Shown: positions 19,819-29,600 of the stretch, in pieces
How positions within the stretch are numbered: the stretch's first letter is position 1
How the letters are laid out: each line of letters opens with the position of its first letter
Assembly: GCF_001431665.1 (NCBI RefSeq)
Contig: NZ_LLXV01000055.1
Span: 1-64,000 of the forward strand
From: Stenotrophomonas beteli
GTDB taxonomy: Bacteria; Pseudomonadota; Gammaproteobacteria; Xanthomonadales; Xanthomonadaceae
Direction of reading: 5' to 3'
DNA length: 64,000 nt
The notes under the pieces: model-generated
Database searches by the model: none
What the model was told of the DNA's origin: nothing
Seen by the model: the letters and a program-made list of their open reading frames with translations, nothing else
Translations under genes and position numbers: made by a program

Positions 19819-21141
19819 CTAGCGGTTGAACCAGCGCAGCTCGTCGCGGTGTTCGTGCAGGTCCTTCACCCAGTAGACCAGGGCGATGACCAGCGCGGGC
19901 ACGATCAGCACAATCGCCACCACCACGCCGCAGGATGGCGCGTCCTGTTCCATTGGGCTGCACCGTCGCAGGAAGCGCTGGCGGGCGATCCGCAGCACGG
20001 CACCGCTGGCGATGATCAACAGGACCAGCGGACCGACCGGAACCCCGGTCGTGAAACGCAGTGCCAGGTGGAGCGCTCCCATCCCCGCAGCGACCGCCAG
20101 CGGAATGGTCAGGATGCGCAGCCCCGGCAGGACGGTGGTGGCATGCTCCGGCAGTGACTGCCAGCGGATGATCGCGCGCGTGGCGTGGGACGCAAACCAC
20201 AGCCCCGGAACCAGCAGCACGGCAGCGGCGATGATCAGCGCCGCGCGCTGGCCGCCGTCCAGCGTGCCATCGGCCGAAGCCGGCAGCGGCCAGCTGGCGA
20301 CCACGGCCCAGGTGCAGATCAGCCCGAGGACCATCGCGGCCAGCAGGGCGCGCAGGGCGCCGGACTGCCAATGGATGGCATCGCTCTCGCGACCGAAACG
20401 TGACCAGAACGCGACCTGCCCTGCATCCAGGCCGGGCGGGAGGCGCAGGTCATGCCAGTAGCCCAGCGCCGCCAGCAGGCTGAGCGCCTGGTGTGCGCGC
20501 GACGGCTGCAGGGTGCTCAGCAGGTTGCGCCAGGCCGGGCGCGCCTCGCGCAGGCTGGGAAGCACATCGCTTCCAGGCACCAGCAGGCTGTCGCTGATGC
20601 CCGAATAGCGGATCGCCAGCGCCTCCGCACCGGCCGGTGACAGCAACCAGTGTTGCTCGCAGCGGCGCGCCACCGCCTCCAGCCGTTGCATGTCCCAGTG
20701 CCGCACCGGGTCATCCCAGCCGAAACACTCGCTGAGCGCGTCGAAGGTGCTGCGCGGCAGAGCCGGTTCGTCCGCCACCAGCCGCTGCAGCACGGCGTGG
20801 CCGATGCGCTGCTTGCCGTGCAGGGACCAGAGCTCCGGCTGCTGCTGCAGCGACTGCTGCAGCAGAGCCGCGTTGCCCTGGCAGGCCAGCGCGAGCAGCT
20901 GCGCGGCGACGGCCTCGGCGTCCACTGTATCCGTCGGTGCCTGCGTCGGGAGGTTTGCCGCAGGCGGCGCTGCATCCCCGCCCTGTTGCGCCAGCGCCGC
21001 CTGGTAGGCCTGGTAAAGCCGCTGAAACGCCACCGGGTCATCTTCGGGCCGGGTGACCCGCAGCCGCCGCGCATATGCGCGCTTGATGGCGCGTTCGTCG
21101 GCGTCGGCCTCCAGCCCCAGCAGCGTCATCCAATCGCTCAT
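19819..21141 (-). CDS. J-domain-like membrane protein, second of two paralogues beside hscC
   Basis: 440 residues from the ATG at 21141, which overlaps the stop of the upstream paralogue by 4 nt. Residues 1-50 form a J-like domain (WMTLLGLEADADERAIKRAY, then RLRVTRPEDDPVAFQRLYQAYQ), but the usual HPD triad reads RPE. The middle is a soluble helical region, and residues about 290-420 hold four or so hydrophobic helices. The neighbourhood matches E. coli djlB/djlC next to hscC, so it is probably a dedicated co-chaperone tethered to the inner membrane (inference). Confidence 0.75.
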   Translation of the reverse strand: MSDWMTLLGLEADADERAIKRAYARRLRVTRPEDDPVAFQRLYQAYQAALAQQGGDAAPPAANLPTQAPTDTVDAEAVAAQLLALACQGNAALLQQSLQQQPELWSLHGKQRIGHAVLQRLVADEPALPRSTFDALSECFGWDDPVRHWDMQRLEAVARRCEQHWLLSPAGAEALAIRYSGISDSLLVPGSDVLPSLREARPAWRNLLSTLQPSRAHQALSLLAALGYWHDLRLPPGLDAGQVAFWSRFGRESDAIHWQSGALRALLAAMVLGLICTWAVVASWPLPASADGTLDGGQRAALIIAAAVLLVPGLWFASHATRAIIRWQSLPEHATTVLPGLRILTIPLAVAAGMGALHLALRFTTGVPVGPLVLLIIASGAVLRIARQRFLRRCSPMEQDAPSCGVVVAIVLIVPALVIALVYWVKDLHEHRDELRWFNR

Positions 21142-22523
21142 GGCCGGCGCCACACCTGGGTCCAGGCATCGCGCGCCCACAATGCCACTGCGAGTGCGAC
21201 CGGCAGTTCGGCGTAGGTCATGCCCAGGATGAGCAGCTTCAGGAACGGCACCACCGATAGCAGCAGCCATCCATTGAACTGGATCTGCAGCTGGCTGCGC
21301 CGCCACCAGCGCCACACGGACAGGCCCAGGACCGGCCAGGCGAGCAGGGTGCCGGCAGTGCGCAGCTCCAGGCCGTGGATCAGCACGATGGCCACGATCG
21401 CCAGCAGCGGAATCGGCAGCAGTGCCGCGAGCGCCGATCGATGCGGCTGTTCCTGCTGCACCTGCCAGTGCAGGAAAGTCTGCACCGCAGGGGCAAGCGC
21501 GCCCAGCAGCACCAGCGCCAGCGCGGCGAACAGCGCGACCCGTGCGTAGGTGGCCAACGGATGGATGCCGGCAACACTGTGGGCTATGGCCATCTGGCCC
21601 AACACGCCTACGGACAGCACCAGCAACGCTGCGATCAGCGCGCACGCGACACCGCGCAGCAGTCCCTGCAGCCAGCGCTCGCGGTTCAGGCGGTGCATCG
21701 CGCCGATGTCGCGCCAGAACGCGATCTGGCGGGCCTGCAGCGGTGCCGGCACTGATGTGCCGTCATCGATGCCCAGTGCATCCAGGGTCTGGTTGAGGTC
21801 GCGCCCGCGCTGGGGCGACAAGGAGGTGAGCAGCGCTTGCCAGTGATTCCAGGGACGCGACAGCCAAGCCATGTGCTCGCGGGCCGCAGCGGGTGGGCTC
21901 GGTAATCCGCAGCGCTGCAGCAGTTCGGCCAGGCGGTGGTGGTTGCCCGGCTGCACCACCCAGTGGCGGTGCATCTGCAAGCGCTGCGCATCCAGTGCAT
22001 AGGGATCCACGCTGCTGCCGATCTCGTCCCAGCCGAACAATTCGGCCAGCACATCGAGGTTGTCGGCCTGAACCGGCTCGGTGCCGGTGAACAGCGCATC
22101 CAGCAGCGCGTCACCGATCCACGCCTTCCACTGCAGCGGCCACAGTTCCGGCTGCTGCGCCAGCCAGGCCTGCAGCGCTTCCGGTTCCTGCTGCACGGCC
22201 TCGGTCAGGATGCGGCCAGCGATGGCCTCCACGTCCACGCGCTGGCCGGACTGCACCTGGTCATCCACCTGCGGACCGGCATCCTCAATGGCCAGCACCG
22301 TCGGCGGCAGCGGCGCTTCCGGTCCGCTGCCGGGCCCGGGGGCCTCCTCGGCGGTGCGCCCTCTCGCCCATGCCAGCGCGGCCTGGTAGGCCTCGTGCAG
22401 CTGCTGGAAGGCGACCAGATCGTCCTCCGGGCGGGTCACCCGCAGGCGCTGCGCGTAGGCCCGCTTGATCGCACGTTCGTCGGCATCCCGGTCCAGCGCC
22501 AGCGCGTCCAGGCCCCAGCTCAT
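21138..22523 (-). CDS. J-domain-like membrane protein, first of two paralogues beside hscC
   Basis: 461 residues. The N-terminal J-like domain (LDRDADERAIKRAYAQRLRV, TRPEDDLVAF) is nearly identical to that of the next gene and has the same RPE in place of HPD. An acidic linker at about 50-90, a helical middle and several C-terminal transmembrane helices follow. The start overlaps the hscC stop by 4 nt and the end overlaps the next gene by 4 nt, so the three form one tightly coupled operon. The paralogues probably arose by tandem duplication and have diverged outside the J-like part. Confidence 0.75.
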   Translation of the reverse strand: MSWGLDALALDRDADERAIKRAYAQRLRVTRPEDDLVAFQQLHEAYQAALAWARGRTAEEAPGPGSGPEAPLPPTVLAIEDAGPQVDDQVQSGQRVDVEAIAGRILTEAVQQEPEALQAWLAQQPELWPLQWKAWIGDALLDALFTGTEPVQADNLDVLAELFGWDEIGSSVDPYALDAQRLQMHRHWVVQPGNHHRLAELLQRCGLPSPPAAAREHMAWLSRPWNHWQALLTSLSPQRGRDLNQTLDALGIDDGTSVPAPLQARQIAFWRDIGAMHRLNRERWLQGLLRGVACALIAALLVLSVGVLGQMAIAHSVAGIHPLATYARVALFAALALVLLGALAPAVQTFLHWQVQQEQPHRSALAALLPIPLLAIVAIVLIHGLELRTAGTLLAWPVLGLSVWRWWRRSQLQIQFNGWLLLSVVPFLKLLILGMTYAELPVALAVALWARDAWTQVWRRP

Positions 22524-24208
22524 GCATCGCGCTCCAGCCTGTCCAGCGCCTGCGACAGCTCGCGGCGCTGCTGCTCGATGTGGTGCAGGTCCTGGCCCTC
22601 CAGCGCGTGGCGGAACTGCAGCAGCCAGCCCTGCAGCGTGTCGCGTTGATCAATGAACTCCTCGTACAGGCGTTCGGCGCGGGCCACCACGGCCAGGTTC
22701 TGCTGGGCGTCGCGCGGATGGATCTTCAGGTCCTGCAGGGCCTGGAGGCGCTGCTGGATCTCCTCGGGCGACAGCAGGCCCGGGTTCTGTTCCAGGATCA
22801 GCTCGTGGCGCAGGCCCGTGGCATCCTCGGTGACCTCCACCTGCAGCAGGCCGTTGATGTCGTAGGTGAAGCGGGTGGTGATGCCGCGTTGTTCCATCGG
22901 CGCACGACGGGTCAGCGGCACGCGCAGCTCGCCCAGCTTGATGTTGCGGTCCACGGTCGGGCTTTCGCCCTGGTAGATGTCGATCACGACTTCGCGCTGG
23001 CTCTCGTGGATCGGGAAGAACTGATCCTCGCGGCTGACCGGCACCACGCTGTTGCGCTGGATGATGGGATGGAAATAGCCGCTGCGCGACTGCCCGTCGG
23101 CGGTGCGGCGCGATACCTGGGTACCCAGTGTGTAGGGACAGACGTCGGTCAGCACCACTTCGCGCAGGGCCTGGTTGCGTCCCTTCAGGCCGGCAGCGAC
23201 GGTGGCGCCCAGGGCGATGGCATGGTCCGGGTGGACATGGCGCAGCGGCAGCCGGCCGAACATGCGGGTGGCCAGGCGGCTGACCATGGGCATGCGCACC
23301 GCACCGCCTACCAGCACGATGTCGTCCAGGGCGTCCGGCTGCAGCCGCGCATCGCGGATTGCCCGCTCGATCGGGCCGCGCATGCGCTGCAGCAGGGGAT
23401 CGCACAGCCGGGCAAATCCGGCCTCGTCCAGTTCCCAGCGCAGCCTGCGCTCGCCCAGGGTCAGTTCCAGCGTACTGCTGCCGTTGTGGCTCAGCTCGCG
23501 CTTGAAGCGTTCCAGCTGGCGCAGCAGCTGCGCCTTCTCGCTGTCGGCCAGGGTGGACAGGTCCAGGCGCTGGTCGGCCAGCAGGGCATCCAGCAGCACG
23601 CGCGAGAAATCCTCGCCGCCAAGGAAATTGTCGCCGGCACTGGCATGCACTTCGATCACGCCGTCGAACAGCTCCAGAATCGACACATCGAAGGTGCCAC
23701 CGCCCAGGTCCAGCACCAGGACCCGGCCTTCGCCCTCGCGCTGCTGCAGGCCATAGGCCAGCGCGGCGGCGGTGGGTTCGTTGATCAGGCGCTCCACGCG
23801 GATGCCGGCCAGTTCGCCGGCGGTGCGCGTGGCCTTGCGTTGCGCATCGGAGAAGTACGCCGGCACGCTGATCACCGCTTCTTCCACCTTCTGCCCCAGG
23901 GCGGCCTCGGCGTCGGCCAGCAACGAGCGCAGCACCAGCGCCGACAGTTCCTCGGGACGGAAGCTGCGGTCGCCCAGGCGGGTCTGCCGGTCGGTGCCCA
24001 TCCAGCGCTTGAAGTTCGCCACGCTGTGCGCCGGATGGCTGACCAGGCGGTCGCGCGCCGGCTGCCCGACCAGCACCGCGCCATCGGCCAGGCTGACCAC
24101 CGAGGGCGTCAGCAGCTCGCCGTGTGCATTGGGGAACAGTCGACCGCCGCCGGACTCGTAGATGCCCACCAGCGAATGGGTGGTGCCCAGGTCGATGCCG
24201 ACGATCAT
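22520..24208 (-). CDS. hscC: Hsp70-family chaperone of the HscC type
   Basis: 562 residues from the ATG at 24208. It has the actin-like ATPase motifs MIVGIDLGTTHSLVGIY (phosphate 1), VLVLDLGGGTFDVSILE (phosphate 2) and IVLVGGAVRMPMVSRLA (adenosine). A short substrate-binding domain follows (VLTDVCPYTLGTQVSRR), without the long DnaK lid. The size and the two J-like genes downstream match E. coli HscC (about 556 residues, next to djlB/djlC). Its clients are unknown. Translation further upstream would run antisense through the S46 peptidase and was rejected. Confidence 0.9.
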   Translation of the reverse strand: MIVGIDLGTTHSLVGIYESGGGRLFPNAHGELLTPSVVSLADGAVLVGQPARDRLVSHPAHSVANFKRWMGTDRQTRLGDRSFRPEELSALVLRSLLADAEAALGQKVEEAVISVPAYFSDAQRKATRTAGELAGIRVERLINEPTAAALAYGLQQREGEGRVLVLDLGGGTFDVSILELFDGVIEVHASAGDNFLGGEDFSRVLLDALLADQRLDLSTLADSEKAQLLRQLERFKRELSHNGSSTLELTLGERRLRWELDEAGFARLCDPLLQRMRGPIERAIRDARLQPDALDDIVLVGGAVRMPMVSRLATRMFGRLPLRHVHPDHAIALGATVAAGLKGRNQALREVVLTDVCPYTLGTQVSRRTADGQSRSGYFHPIIQRNSVVPVSREDQFFPIHESQREVVIDIYQGESPTVDRNIKLGELRVPLTRRAPMEQRGITTRFTYDINGLLQVEVTEDATGLRHELILEQNPGLLSPEEIQQRLQALQDLKIHPRDAQQNLAVVARAERLYEEFIDQRDTLQGWLLQFRHALEGQDLHHIEQQRRELSQALDRLERDA

Positions 24209-24352
24209 GCTGCTTCCCTGACTGCATGTGATGGAACGGCGATTGTAGGCCGACAACCCGGCCGATGAACGCGCCACCCCAACCATCGGCCGTTGCCCCA
24301 TCGGTCCCCAGCGGCTATGGTCCCGGGCTGTTCTGTACTGCCGGAAACGCCG

Positions 24353-26500
24353 ATGTCTGCCCGTAAAACCCTTCCTGCCGCCCTGGCCCTGGGCCTGACC
24401 CTCGCCGCCGGCGCCCACGCCGATGAAGGCATGTGGATGCCGACCCAGCTGCCGCAGCTGGCCAAGCCGCTGCAGGCGGCGGGCTTCAAGGGCAATCCGG
24501 CCGACCTGGCCAACGTCACCGCGCCGCCGCTGAGCGCGGTGGTGCGTGCCGGTGGCGGCACCGGCTCCTTTGTGTCCGCCGACGGCCTGCTGCTGACCAA
24601 CCACCACGTGGCGATGGGCGTGATCCAGTACAACAGCTCGCCCGAGCACAACCTGATCGACAACGGCTTCATCGCCAATGGCCGCGCCGACGAACGCCCG
24701 GCCAACCCGGATTTCCGTGTGCTGGTCACCGTCGGCTTCGACAAGGTGACCGACCAGGTGCTGGCACAGGCGCGTGGCAAGACCGGCCGTGCCTACTTCG
24801 ATGCGGTGGATGCGGCCAGCAAGCAGATCGTGGCCGAGTGCGAGAAGGACGGCAGCGTGCGCTGCTCGGTGGCCAACATGTACTACGGCACCGATTTCTA
24901 CCGTATCGCCCAGCTGGAACTGAGCGACGTGCGCCTGGTGTATGCGCCGCCGCGTGCGATCGGCAACTACGGCGATGAGATCGACAACTTCATGTGGCCG
25001 CGCCACACCGGCGACTTCACCCTGCTGCGCGCCTACGTCGGCAAGGACGGCAAGCCGGCCGCCTACAGCAAGGACAACGTGCCCTACCAGGCGCCGGCGC
25101 ACCTGCAGATGTCGGTGGAAGGCCCGAAGGAAGGCGACTACGCGATGCTGGCCGGTTACCCGGGCATCACCTACCGCCACCGCACCGCGGCCGAATTCGC
25201 CGGCCAGATCGATAGCGTGCTGCCGCGCCGGGTGTCGGTGTTCCAGCAGATGATCGACACCATCGAGGCCGCCAGCGCCAAGGATGCGCAGGCGCGCACC
25301 CGCTACGCCTCGCAGCTGCAGTCGCTGAAGAACAACCGCAAGCGCGCCGCCGGTGAGCTGGAGGGCCTGCTGCGCAGCGATGCCAAGGCGCAGCGTGCCG
25401 CCGACGAGACGGCGATGCTGGCCGCCACCGAACGCAAATACCAGGGCGACATCAAGGCGTTGCTGGCCAACCTGTCGCAGGGCGCGGCGGTGGGCGAGCG
25501 TGACCTGCTGCTGGAGCAGATGGCCGCGCAGACCCAGTTGCTGCGCTCGGCCCTGCTGCTGGAGCGCCTGCGCATCGAATCGGCCAAGCCGGACGCACAG
25601 CGCGAGAGCGGCTACCAGCAGCGCGACCAGGCGATGATCGAAGGCGTGCTCAAGCAGGTGCAGCGCCGCTACGCGCCGGAGGTCGAGAAGGCCCTGCTGA
25701 CCACCCTGCTGAGCCGTTACCAGCAGCTGCCGGACGCGCAGCGCGTGGCCGAGTTCGACGCCGCCTTCGGCCGCACCCCGGTCCAGCTGGCCAAGGCGCT
25801 GGACACCCTGTACGCCGGCACCCAGCTGGGCGACGAGTCGCAGCGCCTGTCCCGTTTCGCCGCCGCGCGCGAAGGCAAGGCACTGGCCGCCGACCCGCTG
25901 ATCGCCGTGGCCGGCCCGCTGGTGGCCGCGCAGCTGCGCATCGAGAACGAGAGCAAGACCCGCGAAGGCGAGCAGCTGCGCCTGCGCCCGGCCTACATGC
26001 AGGCGCTGTTCGCCTGGCGCGCCAAGCAGGGCCGCGCGGTGTACCCGGATGCCAACCGCACCCTGCGCATCAGCTATGGCAAGGTCGAGGCACTGCACCC
26101 GCGCGATGGCGTGACCTACTCGCCGGTGACCACCGTGGCCGGCATCGTCGAGAAGAACACCAACGCCTACCCGTTCGATGCGCCCAAGCCGCTGCTGGCA
26201 GCCATCGCCAAGGGTGACTTCGGCAGCACCGCCGACCCGGCGCTGAAGACCCAGACGGTCAACTTCCTGACCAACCTGGACACCACCGGCGGCAACTCGG
26301 GTTCGCCGGTGCTCAACGCCAAGGGCGAACTGATCGGCCTGAACTTCGACAGCAACTGGGAGTCGGTCAGCGCCAGCTGGTGGTTCGACCCGCGCTACAA
26401 GCGTGCCGTGCACGTGGACATGCGCTACCTGCGCTGGCTGCTGGCCAAGGTCTACCCGGCGCCGGAACTGCTGAAGGAAATGGGCGTGCCGGCCCAGTAA
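24353..26500 (+). CDS. S46 family dipeptidyl peptidase (DPP7/DPP11 type), periplasmic
   Basis: 715 residues from the ATG at 24353, with a signal peptide ending near AGAHA (residue 23). The chymotrypsin-like triad is His-85 in LTNHHVAMG, a probable Asp-221 in HTGDF, and Ser-649 in TTGGNSGSPV. S46 enzymes remove dipeptides from peptide N-termini in the periplasm, feeding amino-acid use. The residue 18 positions after the catalytic Ser is Ser-667. In the family, Gly there marks DPP7 and Arg or Ser marks the Asp/Glu-specific DPP11 (from memory), which favours DPP11. It diverges from hscC. Confidence 0.92.
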   Translation: MSARKTLPAALALGLTLAAGAHADEGMWMPTQLPQLAKPLQAAGFKGNPADLANVTAPPLSAVVRAGGGTGSFVSADGLLLTNHHVAMGVIQYNSSPEHNLIDNGFIANGRADERPANPDFRVLVTVGFDKVTDQVLAQARGKTGRAYFDAVDAASKQIVAECEKDGSVRCSVANMYYGTDFYRIAQLELSDVRLVYAPPRAIGNYGDEIDNFMWPRHTGDFTLLRAYVGKDGKPAAYSKDNVPYQAPAHLQMSVEGPKEGDYAMLAGYPGITYRHRTAAEFAGQIDSVLPRRVSVFQQMIDTIEAASAKDAQARTRYASQLQSLKNNRKRAAGELEGLLRSDAKAQRAADETAMLAATERKYQGDIKALLANLSQGAAVGERDLLLEQMAAQTQLLRSALLLERLRIESAKPDAQRESGYQQRDQAMIEGVLKQVQRRYAPEVEKALLTTLLSRYQQLPDAQRVAEFDAAFGRTPVQLAKALDTLYAGTQLGDESQRLSRFAAAREGKALAADPLIAVAGPLVAAQLRIENESKTREGEQLRLRPAYMQALFAWRAKQGRAVYPDANRTLRISYGKVEALHPRDGVTYSPVTTVAGIVEKNTNAYPFDAPKPLLAAIAKGDFGSTADPALKTQTVNFLTNLDTTGGNSGSPVLNAKGELIGLNFDSNWESVSASWWFDPRYKRAVHVDMRYLRWLLAKVYPAPELLKEMGVPAQ

Positions 26501-26506
26501 GAAGCC

Positions 26507-26529
26507 GGCCACGACCCACGGTCGTGGCC
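26507..26529 (+). terminator. Hairpin after the S46 peptidase gene
   Basis: GGCCACGACC (26507-26516) pairs perfectly with GGTCGTGGCC (26520-26529) across a 3-nt loop, 7 bp after the stop. There is no T-run, so it may be a weak terminator or a stabilising 3' hairpin. Confidence 0.55.
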
Positions 26530-26537
26530 CGCACCGC

Positions 26538-26560
26538 GTAGGCCCCCACCTTGGTGGGGG
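26538..26560. repeat. SMAG-like GTAG stem-loop before the sensor kinase
   Basis: GTAG followed by CCCCCACC-TT-GGTGGGGG, a perfect 8-bp stem. The GTAG end and size fit the SMAG repeats, with a core not seen elsewhere in the window. It lies 76 bp before the kinase start. Confidence 0.6.
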
Positions 26561-26635
26561 TGGTTGCCCCCAACGAGCCCGCACCGCCGGCCACGCCTGG
26601 CCTACACTGCGGGTTCTTCCGACGGAAACGCACGC

Positions 26636-29600
26636 GTGGTCTCCAGCTGGATCCTGCTGCTGGTCTCGGTTGCCTATGCCGCGCTGCTGTTCGGCGTGGC
26701 GTGGTGGGGCGACCGCCGGCCGATGTACCCCGACCGGCCGTGGCTGCGGCCGGTGGTCTACAGCCTGGCACTGGCCGTGTACTGTTCGTCGTGGACCTTC
26801 TACGGCGCGGTCGGTACCGCCGTGCGCAACGGCGTGGGCTACCTGCCGATCTACATCGGCCCGTTGCTGCTGCTGCTGTTTGGCTGGCGCATCATCGAGC
26901 GCCTGGCGCTCATCGCGCGCAGCCAGAACGTGGTCTCAATCGCCGACTTCATCTCCTCGCGCTTCGGCCGCTCGCGGCGGCTGGCGGCGCTGGTGGCGAT
27001 CATCGCGCTGATCGGCATCATTCCGTACCTGGCGCTGCAGTACAAGGCAGTGGCGATGAGCCTGCAGGTGCTGACCGGCAACACCGGCCCGACAGGCTTC
27101 TTCACCGATCCGGCGCTGTACGTGGCGCTGCTGATGGCGCTGTTTGCCACCCTGTTCGGTACTCGCCAGGTCGATGCCACCGAGCACCACCACGGCATGA
27201 TGCTGGCCATTGCCTTCGAATCGGTGATCAAGCTGCTGGCGATGCTGGCCGTGGGCGTGTTCGCCTACCTGTGGCTGAGCAACCGCACCGATGCGGTGGT
27301 CCAGTCGGTGCATACGCTGTTCACCGGCCTGCCGCCGGTGGGCTTCATCTCGCAGACGCTGCTCAGTTTCCTCGCCATCATCTGCCTGCCGCGCCAGTTC
27401 CACGTGGCCGTGGTCGAATGCGGTGATGTGCGCGACGTGCGCCGCGCGCGCTGGATGTTCGGTGGTTACCTGGTGCTGATCTCGGCCATGGTGTTGCCGA
27501 TCGCCACCGCGGGCGTGACCCTGTTCGGCACCGGCGGCAGCGTCGCTGACGATTCGATGGTGCTGGCCCTGCCGCTGGCCGAAGGCCGCAATGCGCTGGC
27601 GCTGATTGCCTATGTGGGCGGCTTCTCGGCGGCCACCGGCATGGTCATCGTGTCGTCCATCGCGCTGGCGACCATGGTCAGCAACGATCTGGTGATGCCG
27701 GTGCTGCTGCGCCGGAGCGGCGACCACCAGGAGGCGGCCGACGTCGCCTCGCGCGTGCTGTGGATCCGCCGCCTGGCGATCCTGCTGCTGGCGCTGATGG
27801 CCTACAGCTACTACCGCACCAGCAGCAACGACAGCACGCTGGCCTCGTATGGCCTGATGGCGTTCGCGGCGGTAGCGCAGTTCGCGCCCGGCCTGATCGG
27901 CGGCCTGTACTGGCGCGGTGCCAGTCGTCGCGGCGTCGAGGTAGGCATGCTGCTGGGCTTTGCCACCTGGCTGTACACCCTGTTGCTGCCGGCGATGACC
28001 ATGGCCGGCTGGGTGGACGCCGGCTGGGTGCAGCACGGGCCGTTCGGCATCGAGTGGCTGCGCCCGCAGCAGCTGTTCGGCATGACCGGCTGGGATCCGC
28101 TGACCCATGGCACGTTCTGGTCGCTGCTGGTCAACGCGGCGACGATGATGCTGGTGTCTGCGCGCTGGCGGCCCGGCGTGGACGAACGCCTGCGTGCCGC
28201 GCCGTTCCTCGATCCCTATGCCGAGCGCCCGTCGGTGGCCGGTGGCTGGCCCGGCCACGTACATGTGGGCGACCTGCTGGCGCTGGCCTCGCGCGTGGTC
28301 GGCGAACGCCATGCGCGGCGTTCGTTCTTCGAGCAGGCGCAGTCGCTGGGTCGCGAGCTGCAATCCTCCGCGCCCGCCGACCGGCCGTGGGTGCAGTTCA
28401 CAGAGCGCCTGCTGGCCGCCTCGATCGGCGCGGCTTCCGCACGCCTGCTGCTGACCAGCCTGCTGCGGGGTTCGGGCATGGACCTGGGCGAAGTGGTGGC
28501 GGTGCTGGACGAAGCCGGGCAGGAACTGCGCTTCAACCGCGAGATCCTGTCGACCACGCTGGAGAACATCAGCGCCGGGGTCAGCGTGGTCGATCCTGAC
28601 ATGCGCCTGACCGCTTGGAACCGCCGTTACCAGGACATGTTCGGCTACCCCGACGGCATGCTCTACGTGGGCCGCCCGGTGGCCGACCTGATCCGCTACA
28701 ACGCCGAGCGCGGCGAGCTGGGCGAGGGCGATATCGAAGTGCAGATCAACCGTCGCATCGGTTACATGCGCGCCGGTTCGCCGCACGTGTTCGAGCGCAC
28801 CCGCAGCGACGGCAAGGTGATCGAGATGCGCGGCCAGGCGCTGCCCGGCGGCGGTTACGTGACCAGCTACAACGACATCACCGACTACAAGCACGCGGAA
28901 AAAGCCCTGCTGGAAGCCAACGAGACGCTGGAACAGCGCGTGGCCGAACGCTCGCATGAGGCCGAGGTCGCGCAGCAGTCGAAGACGCGCTTCCTGGCCG
29001 CGATCAGCCACGACGTGCTGCAGCCATTGAATGCGGCGCGCCTGTTTGCTTCGGCGCTGCGCGACAGCGATCACGTGAGCGACGAGCAGAAGCACCTGGC
29101 CGAGCGCGTGGATGCATCGCTGCGCGCGGCCGAAGAACTGCTTGATGGCCTGCTGGACGTTTCGCGGCTGGATGCCGGTGGCCTGCACCCGGTGATCGGC
29201 GAGTTCGATGTGAGCGCGCTGATGCGTGAACTGGCCGCGCAGTACACGCCGGTTGCCGCGGGTCGCGGACTGCGCCTGGACCTGTTCGCGCGCCCGGCCT
29301 GGGTGCGCAGCGATCGCCGCCTGCTGCGCCGCGTACTGCAGAACTTCCTGGCCAATGCACTGCGCTATACCCGCCAGGGCCGCATCGTGCTGGCCGTGCG
29401 CCAGCGCGGCGACGAGGTGGAACTGCAGGTGTGGGATACCGGCCCCGGCATTCCCGAACACCACATGCGGCAGATCTTCGACGAGTTCCACCGTTACCAG
29501 CAGCCGTTCGACTGGGGCGAGCAGGGGTTGGGCCTGGGCCTGTCGATTTGCCAGCGCATCTCGCGCCTGCTCGACCATCGCCTCAATGCACGCAGCCGGG

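Noticed and set aside
22520..26584. 1354-codon open frame on the minus strand from 26584
   Set aside because: Only its last 562 codons (from 24208) are hscC. The rest lies antisense to the S46 peptidase gene and is a high-GC shadow without motifs.
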